DNA of 64,000 nucleotides. Origin: Oikopleura dioica (lineage: Eukaryota; Chordata; Appendicularia; Copelata; Oikopleuridae). Under the pieces are notes generated by a model. That model saw only the letters and a program-made list of their open reading frames with translations. It had not been told where the DNA came from and made no database searches. This document shows, in pieces, positions 54,656-64,000 of this stretch. The stretch spans positions 744,001-808,000 of the forward strand of contig OU015569.1 of assembly GCA_907165135.1 (NCBI GenBank), written 5' to 3'. The translations under genes and the position numbers were made by a program. Position 1 is the stretch's first letter; each line of letters begins with the position of its first letter.

Positions 54656-57298
54656 ATGGGAGAGAGCAACGCTGTTGGCTCGCTAATTGTCCTCGTTGTT
54701 CTCATCGGCTCCTGTTTGATTGGATTTTTCAGCCGCCTCTTCGCTGTTATCAGGTAAGGACGAAGCTGAAATATGTCTTGTTCACTGTTTGAATGAAGAT
54801 ATGAGTCCATCATTCACGAGATGGATCCCTGGTTCAACTACCGCGCCACAAAGAAGTACGTCGAAATGGGCGCTCAAAACTTCATCAATTGGTTCGACTC
54901 GACCGCTTGGTACCCGCTAGGGCGCGCTGTTGGACCGACTGTTTATCCGGGACTCATGTACACCGCGGGAACTATTCATGCAATTCTCAATGGACTTGGT
55001 TTCACCACGGATATTCAGGTACACCCGGAAGTCAAACATGCCATGCCATGATGATGGTTTAAGGATGTTTGCGTGTTTACCTCGCCGATCTTTTCCATGT
55101 TTTCTTCCACCGCTACGTTTTTGTTGACACAAGAAGTTTGGAACACCAAGGCAGGACTTGTAGCAGCCGTTTTCATGTCTATCATCCCCGGTTACACGCA
55201 GCGCTCCGTCGCCGGCAGTTTCGACAACGAGGGCGTCGCCATTTTCGCCCTGCAAATCTCCTTCTATTGCTGGCTCCGTGCAGTTCGCACTGGCGCTGTC
55301 TTCTGGGGCGTTGCGACGGCCTTTTGCTACTGGTACATGACCTCTGCTTGGGGCGGATATGTCCTCATTATCAATATGATCGCGCTGCACACCTTTGTCA
55401 TTCTGCTGACTGGGCGATACTCGGAGAAAGTTTACTCGGCCTACACGAGCTTTTACTGCATCGGGCAAATGATGGCGATGTGCATTCACTTTGTCAACAC
55501 GCAGCCCGTCACCACGTCGGAGCATATGTCTGCTTTTGGCGTTTTTGGTCTCATACAGGTACCGCAAATGAACCCTTTCTGATACAACGAATTCTCCCCT
55601 TAGCTCTTTGCTTTCCACAGTCGATTGACGAAAACCGTTGGCGCAGAAGGATCCCGAAGGTTCTTTCAATTCGTCGTTGTGGTCATTCTAGCGCTCGGAA
55701 CTGTGGGACTTGTTTTGGCTGTTAGACTTGGATACGTTGCTCCGTTCACTGGGCGATTCTACTCGATGTATGACACTGGCTACGCGAGAAAGCACATTCC
55801 GATCATTTCTTCCGTGTCCGAGCATCAACCGACCGGCTGGGAGCGATATCCGATGGACGTTCATCTCCTGCCAGTTTTTGCCTTTGCCGGAATTTGGTAC
55901 ATTTTCCAGGTGAGATTTTTGCTGAGAATCTTTCTTTCAATTTTTTTAGAATCTCAATGCCCAGAATTTATTCCTCATCGTAAATGGCGTGTGCAGTTGC
56001 TATTTCAGCGGCATTATGACAAGACTGATGTTGACGGTTGCGCCAATTATCAGCGTTCTGGCTGGAATTGGATTCAGTGTTTCAATCGAAAGACTTTTGT
56101 TGAAACTCCCGCCGCCAGAAATTCCGGCTCCAGAACTTACTGAGAAAGAGAAACCGGCAGTCGAGGACGGTGACGAAGAAGATGATGATGAAATCAAGGA
56201 AGAAAAAGTCGAAGAAAAAGAGGAAGAAAAGGCCGCGACAGATCGATTCGGCTTTCTTAGAAATCACCCTCTTCCTTTGAAATTACTGTAAGGGGTTGGT
56301 GGAAAATTGAGGTTGTGCTCAATGAGCTTTTTAGGATTCTAGCGACGTTTGGAGGCTTTGGAAGCCACTACGTTCATCACTCGAGTATGTTCACTTCTCT
56401 TGCGTACTCAAGTCCGTCCATCATGAAGTACGTAAAAGGCCCTCGAGGAAACCAGCTACTGATGGATGACTGGCGGGAAAGCTACTACTGGCTCAGACAG
56501 AATACGAAGGTAATAAATGACAAGGACAAGGACAGAAACGTAACCATTGAAAATCAAGGAAGACGCAGTAATCGCTTCATGGTGGGATTATGGCTATCAA
56601 ATTGCTGGCTTCTCGAACAGAACAACAGTAGTTGACAACAACACATGGAACAACACTCACATCGCCCAGGTGGGAAGAATCCTCGCAAGTCCGGAGGCCA
56701 AAGCTTGGCGACTCGCAAAAGAGCTCGATATCGACTACTTTTTGATCTTCTTCGGCGGCATTAACGGCCACTCTGGCGACGATATCAACAAGGTCAGTCC
56801 CCAAAACTCGATTTTCCTCTCGATTAAACCAATTTTAAGTTCATGTGGATGATTCGAATCGCTCAAGGCGTCTTCCCAGAAGACGTGAAGGAGAAGGACT
56901 TTATCTCGAACCGCGGCCGCTACAGCCCTGGAAAAGACGATCTGACCCCGACTTTCCGCGACTCTCTGATGTACAAGCTGAGTTATCACGAGTTCGGCAC
57001 CAAGCACAAAATCCGCAACCAAAAGGGAGAAGTGTACGGCTACGATCAAGTGCGTCGCGTTGAAATCGGCCACAAAAACTTCAACCTGAAATATTTCGAA
57101 GAAGTTTACACCACATCCAAGGGCCTGGTCAGGCTCTATCGATTGAAGACGAGGGAGGAACTCTTCGGGGGATTTGCAGACACGAAGAAGGCAATCAAAA
57201 CGAGACGTTCCAAAAAGATAAAGAAGATCAAGGCCACAACGCCAGAGAAATTAGTACAAGGCAAAAGAACAAGAGCCAAGGCTCAATTTCAACTGTAG
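54656..57298 (+). CDS. STT3B: oligosaccharyltransferase catalytic subunit STT3
   Basis: Ten or so exons from ATG 54656 to TAG 57296-57298. Motifs seen in order: [10 protein letters not shown] (first acidic catalytic motif), [25 protein letters not shown], the SVSEHQPT loop motif, WWDYGYQI (acceptor-recognition WWDYG) and [14 protein letters not shown]. About 11-13 hydrophobic helices lie in the N-terminal part. An acidic linker with [17 protein letters not shown] precedes the last helices; the C-terminus is lysine-rich ([13 protein letters not shown]). The protein transfers the lipid-linked glycan to Asn-X-Ser/Thr in the ER. I choose STT3B over STT3A only because the MAGT1-type subunit next door partners STT3B; the sequence alone does not prove it. 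AATAAA follows at about 57324. Confidence 0.93.
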
Positions 57299-57693
57299 AT
57301 AGTATTGTAGTAGACTTTGTTCAATAAAAAAACACGCTCAAGGAAACAAAAAATCTCAATTATCATTACTCATTTGCAGGAAAAAAGCGAAATTGTGAGC
57401 TTCATAATTAGGCAGATTATCCAGAAAATCGAGCGCGCTGATTGGCTCGCGCGCCAAAATCACTATAATTATAATTAGTACTAATAATCTCCTTCCTAAC
57501 CGTCTGGAATTATCAACAGGGAGCTAAAGAGCCATCAGTCGTCTCTAAAAACCCGTCTGCAGTCAGAAAATCGACTCGAAAAGAGCAGCGTTCGCAAGTC
57601 AAAAAGGCGCGAAATTTTCTAGATTATGCATTTTTCCTCTCGCGAATTTCATTCTCGCTCGTCACAACGCACGAGAGAGCTGAAAGTGACGTT
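57299..57693. promoter_or_regulatory. spacer upstream of the proline-rich protein gene
   Basis: About 395 nt with GATTGGCTCGCGCGCC at about 57437 (an inverted CCAAT box beside GC-rich sequence). A second inverse GGCCAATCAGCGCGCGC lies at 57968, inside the first intron. Probably the promoter; no repeat seen. Confidence 0.45.
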
Positions 57694-59818
57694 ATGGAAT
57701 ACGAGCAGGCGACCACTTCGCAGGAGCAGGAAGAACCCGTCTATGCTGAGTTGAAAACCGTGGTGCTTGAAGAAGTTCCTGATGATGCCACCTTGCAGGC
57801 AGGAACTTCTGGCGCGATCGACGGACATTTCGGAATGTTTTAAGCTTCACGCTCTTTTTCAGATTTGAGTAAGATATCATCTGAAAGCTCTTTTTATAAA
57901 TTATTAGCCGGTAAAATTGTCGGTTTTTTTGTAGTGGTGGCGCTTCACTTGTCAGGTGCGCGCCTTGGCCAATCAGCGCGCGCTATTTTTGTAAAGTTTT
58001 AAAACATGAAAAGTCGAGAACGCTGGCTTGGCCCAGGATGTTCAATTTCAAGTGGGTGAGGATATTCCTGGATTTTACGATGGACCGTGGACACCTGGCC
58101 AGGACATGGTCCCTGAGTTTCCAGAGTATCCTGAGCAACCTGAGCAACCTGCTGAGCAGGCCCCCCAGTTTCCTCAGTATCCTGAGCAAGCTCCTCCTGA
58201 GCAGGCCCCTCAGCATCCTCGGTATCCGGTGCAACCTGAGCAACCTGCTGAGCAGGCCCCTCAGTATCCACAGTATCCTGAGCAGCCTCCTCCTCAGCCA
58301 GAAGGCATCAGACCTCAACAGCAGCATCTCAATGTCCCCTCAAGCATCTCAATGGGCCCTCAGTATCCACAGGCCCCTCAGTATCCTCAGTATCCTCAGC
58401 AGCATCCTGAGCAGGTTCTCTCTCCAGAAGAGATCCAACATGAACGGGACCATCTCAACGGCCAGATTCAATACGTCAGGGGTGCAGTTGCCGAGGCAAT
58501 CAAGAAGCAGCCCTCTTTGAGCGGCATGTATCAGCACATCCACTGCCTTGCCATCGCAGAATGTTTCACCAAGGAGTTCGCGGAGATTTATACCAATATC
58601 TACGTGCACTTCATGGTCGAGCACAACCTCTCTCGACAACCAACCGAGGAGCTCAACAAAATGGGCTCTCAGATCGCGTTGAATTACGTGATCAATTACT
58701 CGTGCGTGTTCAGTAAGCCCTATCAAAACTACCCGCCGGTAAGTTCTTCAAAAAAAATATCGTCAATTAAATCAATCGTTAAAGCCCCACCACCATCAAT
58801 TCCACCACCATCTTCAACACCAACAGCATCATCAACAGCTCATTCAAAATACTCCTGGGCCATCAAGAATGATGCATTGGCCTACAAGACAGCCCATTGT
58901 CCAAGACCTGAAGTGGAATCGCCAGCTCCAGCGAATGCAGCCACAGTCACAGCCATCTACTTCGGGCTATTCCAACCAAGGTAAAAGTTTTTTCTTCCTT
59001 GATTTCAAATGTTAAATTCGCTTTTTAGGAAATTACTCAGGACCACCCCGAAAAATCCTCAAAACTGAACAAGTGGCTCAGGTAAAGAAAGCTCTTTTAC
59101 TAATAAACCTGTGTAAAAAACCTGAGTCAGGGTTCAATTAAGATTTTTGAGCACTCGGAGCCAGGTCTTCAATCATTTTTTTAGCAGGAAGATGACGAGG
59201 AGGAAATGGCAATCCTCGAAGAGGTCCCCACTCCTCCAATTCACACTCTTCCCCGTGACGACGCTAAGTTTGGAAAGTGGCCCTTCGAGCAGCCAAACGC
59301 GTACGGCTACATCAACGACCCCAAAAAGCCGCACGATCTCTTCTCGGTTTTCGAGCCGCACTTGATCCACAAGGATTTCCAGCACATGGAAAGAATGAAG
59401 GCGGCTAAAGAAGGTAATAACCTTTTCATTTTCAACGTTCAATTTTTGATTTCTTCTATTAGAGCAAGCAAAATCCGCCCAGGATGATCAACCGGGGCCT
59501 TCGGGACTCCAAAACATCAAGACCGAAAGAGCCGCGGAAGACGCTATCCCCGCCCCAGGCCATGGCTACACTTGCTTGCCCGTCCAGTGCGACGTGATCA
59601 AGCCAAAGTGCATCAAGTTGCTGGACGGCACCACCTACGTCAACGGAGTTGAAGTCGACAAGAACTCCATCGTCCAGAAACAAACTTACAAGAAGCTCCC
59701 CTCCTTCGTGCCCTCTGTCACTCGCTCACAAGTTGCTGCTGGCGAGCAAATGGCTGCGGAAGGAGAAGAATCTCCATTCGACCCCAAGCCCTACTGGAAC
59801 ACGGATGCTGCTTTTTAA
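57694..59818 (+). CDS. proline/glutamine-repeat protein, unrecognised
   Basis: Six exons (57694-57798, 58037-58738, 58785-58980, 59029-59081, 59185-59413, 59463-59818) give 546 residues. Exon 1 joins exon 2 through a GC-AG intron. Residues about 60-150 consist of degenerate PEQPAEQAPQYPQYPEQ-type repeats. A helical domain follows (GAVAEAIKKQPSLSGMYQHI ... YTNIYVHFMVEHNLSRQP), then a His/Gln-rich stretch, an acidic patch (QEDDEEEMAIL) and a C-terminal part ending KPYWNTDAAF. No membrane helix or signal peptide. The composition suggests a nuclear adaptor or transcription cofactor, but no family is recognised. Confidence 0.7.
59103..59136. repeat. MITE family A remnant in an intron
   Basis: AACCTGTGTAAAAAACCTGA then GTCAGGGTTC only; a solo arm between exons 4 and 5 of the proline-rich gene. 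Confidence 0.6.
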
Positions 59819-61602
59819 ACCTGCATCTATTTTTTATCCGTCTCTTTTCAGAGGTAATTTGTCGTGAATATGGTGGAGTGCTTCATTGGCTGTAACATGT
59901 AGCATATATATATTTATAATCTAACGCACAAAAAATATCATAAAAATGACAAAAAAACGATAAAAATTCTAAAATCATCAAAAAAATTGAAAAATTTTTG
60001 CAAAAAAAAAGTCATAAAAAATATAAAAATTCAAAAATCAACAAAAAAATTCAAAAAATTTTTGAAAAAAATCATAAAAAATAAAAAAATTCAAAAACCA
60101 AAACGAAAAAAAAATCAACTATTGTAATCGTGAAAAAGTAAAAAATCTAAAAAAGCCAAAAAAAATCTCAAAATCCCGAAAAAAGTATTAAAAATAACTA
60201 TAATCTGCACTATAATCTTTCTACAGTTATCTTCCTGTCTATCTAATCTGAATAAATGATAAACCCAGTTAGCAAAAAAACGCTCTCTTGATTTAATTTA
60301 TCGCAGAAACGCGTTGTATTTGAGCAATGTTCGCGCAGTTCTGAAGTGCTGGCACTTTCGAGTGCTCAAATAGAGATCTATGTCAAACGTTGACATTCGA
60401 ATCAATTTGTCAGTAGGAGTTTTTGAAGCAGCGATTGTGTGTTTAGGCGAGCAGATTATCTCCGGTCATGTCTATTATCTCCGCGATAGATGCGCTCGAT
60501 TCCAGCTTGATTTTCGTATAATAGCATGTAATAACAACATATCTCCAAATGGAAAAGGCTTTGTCTTCAAGCTCTTTTGTCACTGACAAGGTAATTTTTA
60601 CCATCAACAATCTTTCTGTCTCAGAAGCTCAAGGTTTCAAGGTCAAAATTTTCCTTTCAGAATTAACAGCCCTTATTATATGATATGCCTTCATCTTTGA
60701 AAATGCCGCTCTCGTTTAAGATCTTTCATGCTGAGCTCGGCAACCTGTGTTGAAAACCTGAGTCAGGGTCTGAAAGAACTGAAATGAAAAGCCGCGCAGC
60801 GGCTTTTTCAAAAACGAAGCCGCAAAGCGGCTTCGCTAATATTACCATTTTTAACCTATCAAAAATTCTGGCGAAGCCGCTTTGCGGCTTCGTTTTTAAA
60901 AAAGCCGCAAAGCGGCTTTTAATTTCAGTTCTTTCAGACCCTGACTCAGGTTTTCAACACAGGTCGCCGTGCCCATCTTTCAGGATCCTGACTCTTCCAG
61001 TGTAGGAAAAAAAGTCATCTTCTGATAGACTAGAATCAGTTTTGTCCAACTGGGCTCAGTCTCCATGACAAAATGGCCGTTTACGGCGATTTACGCGTTT
61101 GCTCAGGATTCCTTATCGCTTCGAATACTGGCTTGACAGTATCGCTCCTGTGAAATCGGGACTAGAAGCAGCGTTGAACTTGTAGCTCTGGGCGCGGGGA
61201 GGCCATAAATTATGGCTCGTAATGATACAATTTACAAGTCATTACAAGTCGTCAATAATTAAAGCGGACGATCTTTTCGAGGACGATCTCGTCTGCGTTA
61301 CAATTGGTTTGCGTAGCGCAACCATGGCAGCGTCGCAGTCCGTTCTCAAACAAGAAAAAAATAAAAAAAAAGAAAAAAAAAACGATTCGGTCAGGAGTCA
61401 AGTGAGCCGTCCTGGACCCAACAATACCTCAATTAGATCAACAAGTTCTCCGAACTTCAGAGAAGAAAAAAACACGGCGGCTGGTGGAGTTCTGTTGATT
61501 CTTTTTTCTGGTGTTTGAATTCGAGCAATAAAACGAGATGAGATAAGAGAAGAAGGCAAATGAAAGAGATATTTTGAAGAAGATGCGGAGCTGGCTGAGA
61601 AA
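59819..61602. other. intergenic region with A-rich tract and MITE
   Basis: 59920-60190 is an A-rich low-complexity tract of irregular TAAAAA/TCAAAAA units. A complete MITE lies at 60731-60975. No coding sequence is supported; the upstream part of the doublecortin gene starts at about 61600. Confidence 0.5.
60731..60975. repeat. MITE family A copy
   Basis: Complete: TGAGCTCGGCAACCTGTGTT ... CAACACAGGTCGCCGTGCCC with three hairpins. Confidence 0.85.
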
Positions 61603-64000
61603 ATGACAACCGGATCTATGAATAAAAAGGGGCCGAATCCGGCGGGCCGCGTTGCCCATCATCAGGGCAGTAAAGAATTAAGGGACTTGACAGACGACCG
61701 CTACGGGTGAGTTCTGCGCACACACGCGTTCGTGGCACACACAGTAATCCAATAATCCACTTTCGCGTGTTTTTATCTTCATTTTTTCCAAAAAGAGAGA
61801 ACTTTCAAAATTTCAATTCGTAGCCCACTGCGACGGCCGAAGACGATCACCTTTTACAAAAATGGAGACCGCAACTTTCAGGGCAAGACCATCCAGGTAC
61901 CCGAGCATTATAGAAAGTGCTTCTTAGATTCAGATAACGCCCCATCGCTACCTCAACTTCGAGGAATTGATGACCGATCTGTCGAAGAAGCTCAACCTGC
62001 CGTACGGCGTCAGGCCTGGTTGATCAGAGATTTTTTCCATTCTGTTCTCTGGTCATTGAGAAGCCAGAGGCAAGTGCCCTACTTGAGTATTGCTCAAGTA
62101 CGTCGTGACAGGGCCACCAATGCAACCGACCAAACAAAAATTTAAGACCAACAATATTCTTGTCCCACCACTATTCCCACTTCTTCTCAATAATTAACCT
62201 CTTCACTTGATTGAAATCAATTTCTCGATTTCGGAATGCTGATTCGCAATAAACAAAAAAATGCTGAACACAGCGGCTCGGAATTTGAAAAGGGGGTAGA
62301 TTTCTGGGCAACCTGTGTAGGAAACCTGAGTCAGGTTCTGAAAAGCAAAAATGAAAAGCCGCGTAGCGGCTTTATAAAAAACCGAAGCCGCAAAGCGGCT
62401 TCGCAATTCAATCACTATTATCTATTTTTAAACACTGGCGAAGCCGCTCCGCGGCTTCGTTTATTTAAAAAGCCGCTACGCGGCTTTTCATTTTTGATTT
62501 TCAGAACCTAACTCAGGTTTTCTATACACGTTGCCGACCCAGATTAAGAGGCGAAGCCGCTACGCGGCTTTGTTAAAAAAAAGCCGCTGCGCGGCTTTTC
62601 AGTTAAGCTTTTCAGAACCTGAGTCAGGTTTTTACACAGGTTTTTTGTGTACGAAGTAAATCAAGGGCAAGTGATCAACCTTTTGACAAGAAAAATCTAC
62701 TCCTTGGATGGAAAACTCGTGGAAGACATCGAAAAGCTGCAAAATGACCAAGCGTATGTCTGTGCGGGTTTCGAGAAGTGGAAAAAGGTTGAATACGGTC
62801 AGTGGATGCGATCACAGAAAAGGGCACGAATCGTTTTATTGTTATACTTTCAGCTGATTGAGTTTAAAATTGAATTAACCGCATGATTCTTCTTCTTCTT
62901 TTCGAGCTTTTCGTAACTTGAATTTAACAGCACGAGCTTTTACCAAAATGCACAAACACGGATCAAGCATGAAGCGATCCATAGGAAATACGCGAGCTAC
63001 TTCATAAGTTATAAGAGTATTTCTAACCCTCCTTCCAAACAGAAAAACTCGAGCAACGCAGCCGGAACAGAATGCACAAGACCAACCACTCACTGCCCAG
63101 CCACTCGAACACTTCCGGCGGCGTCTCTCCCTACCGCAACTCGAATCCAGGTGAGCCAAGAACAAGTCAATTGAATTTCCCAAAAAAAATGAGAAAGAAA
63201 AAAAGAGAGTTGCTTCCCAAAAAAGTCCACTTCAAAATTTCAGCAATGGTGTTCAACGCTCGCCACGGGCATCCAGACTTTTCCCAGTTCAACAAGAATC
63301 GCAGCCTGCTTTTTATCCTCGCAAATACGACACCGCCCGTCATGGTAAAAAATAGAACACACGGGCGATTTTGATTTATTGCGCTTCAGAAAAACATGAT
63401 CGTTTCCAAACAGCATGTCACGCAACTTGGACCGTTTATTCAAGAAATTTCCAATCATTTAGGAAGACCCAAGGTAAATCCCATTGTACAGTAGTAGGAA
63501 ATCCGCAATTTTATAGTGGAAAAACGATCGAATAAGCCGCATCTTCACGATAAGAGGAGAGCAAGTAAAAGACGTCGATACTTTTTTCTCTGAACAAGAT
63601 GTTTTCATCGCCGTCGGACATGGAGAAATCCTTAGATCTGCTGAAAAACACAGGTATGCCCTTAATTAATTCTTGGTTCTGCAACCTGTGTAGAAACCTG
63701 AGTCAGGTTCCTTCCCTTTACCAAAATGACCATCTCGATCTTATTTTTAAAGCTCTTCCAGGACCCTGACACAGGTTTTTACACAGGTTGTCGAGCCCAT
63801 ATTATTATGAAAAAAAAATACTACCCCGGGAGGGTCCTTGTTGATTTCTTCTTTTTGAATGAATTTGACAATTGAATAATTTGAATTGCTGTCGAACAGG
63901 CGACTAATGCCTCTCCTAATAGAATTATGGAATCTCTGTATCCGGACTCAAAGTACCGCCGCCGAGTGATAAAAGAATACGAAGACGCGCGCGCCTCGCC
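61603..64000 (+). CDS. doublecortin-domain protein (DCX/DCLK type), cut by window end
   Basis: Exons 61603-61706, 61824-61896, 61928-62013, 62691-62797, 63043-63150, 63244-63344, 63390-63473, 63517-63653 and 63923 to beyond 64000. The first DCX domain is clear: RPKTITFYKNGDRNFQGKTI, YLNFEELMTDLSKKLNLPYG, then KIYSLDGKLVEDIEKLQNDQ and AYVCAGFEKWKK. A basic serine-rich linker follows, then a second, more divergent DCX domain (LLFILANTTPPVM, FIQEISNHLGRPK, FTIRGEQVKDVDTFFSEQDV then FIAVGHGEI). Such proteins bind and stabilise microtubules. Whether a kinase domain follows cannot be seen. The intron 62014-62690 uses a GC donor and carries two MITEs. Confidence 0.85.
62304..62542. repeat. MITE family A copy in a doublecortin intron
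   Basis: Complete copy with left end CTGGGCAACCTGTGTAGG and right end CTATACACGTTGCCGACCC. Confidence 0.85.
62551..62642. repeat. half MITE family A copy
   Basis: Right half only: two hairpins and GAGTCAGGTTTTTACACAGG, directly after the preceding copy. Confidence 0.75.
63673..63800. repeat. MITE family A copy in a doublecortin intron
   Basis: Arms TTGGTTCTGCAACCTGTGTA and TTACACAGGTTGTCGAGCCC; no GCGGCTT hairpins. Confidence 0.8.

Noticed and set aside
54917-55669. 250-codon minus-strand frame opposite STT3
   Set aside because: Shadow of the strongly conserved STT3 coding exons on the other strand.
552-63800. Repeated AAGCCGCNNNGCGGCTT units as a CRISPR array or bacterial repeats
   Set aside because: They are internal hairpins of dispersed MITE copies with variable spacing, in an intron-bearing genome; there are no unique spacers or cas genes.

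Overview
The window is animal nuclear DNA. Genes are small and tightly packed, most introns are about 40-100 nt, and the recognisable products are metazoan: a DENN/MABP-domain DENND4, B3GALT6, a KIAA0319-like PKD-repeat protein, a ZP-domain membrane protein, a rhodopsin-like GPCR, a vWA-collagen, a doublecortin-domain protein and two oligosaccharyltransferase subunits. Compact genes, frequent non-GT introns (GA-AG, GG-AG) and closely spaced same-strand genes with an AG just before the second ATG (as in trans-spliced operons) together suggest a larvacean tunicate (Oikopleura-like). That is inference; no species marker was found. Many short palindromic transposons indicate either a repeat-rich region or a species with a larger genome than O. 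dioica. Layout: 0-4.6 kb, three plus-strand genes (small membrane protein, four-finger matrin-type zinc-finger protein, DnaJ protein). 4.6-13.6 kb, repeats, an orphan minus-strand 3' exon and a minus-strand GPCR. 13.6-20.8 kb, two minus-strand genes (an unrecognised protein and a ZP-domain protein). 22.8-24.7 kb, two unrecognised genes converging. 24.9-26.6 kb, B3GALT6. 26.9-32.3 kb, vWA-collagen followed by KIAA0319-like, probably one operon. 32.7-34.5 kb, a small gene and a nucleoside hydrolase, converging. 35.2-41.6 kb, DENND4 with a chromodomain gene nested on the opposite strand in one intron. 43.6-47.7 kb, a tandem-RRM protein and an unrecognised basic protein, converging. 47.7-51.3 kb, repeats. 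51.3-57.3 kb, a four-pass membrane protein, then OST3/MAGT1 and STT3 only 63 nt apart. 57.7-59.8 kb, a proline/glutamine-rich protein. 61.6-64 kb, a doublecortin-domain gene cut by the window end. The most interesting signal is in the introns. At least ten are bounded by terminal inverted repeats and/or short direct repeats, and splicing restores the apparent pre-insertion codon sequence. Several use GA-AG, GG-AG or other non-GT ends. The cleanest case (15397-15641) is a MITE with an 8-bp target-site duplication whose terminal GT and duplicated AG act as splice sites. This looks like intron creation by transposon insertion caught at several stages. Separately, about 34 copies of one palindromic MITE family (ends CTGGGCTCGGCAACCTG, inner hairpins AAGCCGCNNNGCGGCTT) lie in introns and spacers, with no definite insertion into an exon. 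Exon boundaries were worked out by hand from reading phase, splice consensus and recalled family alignments; no database search was run.
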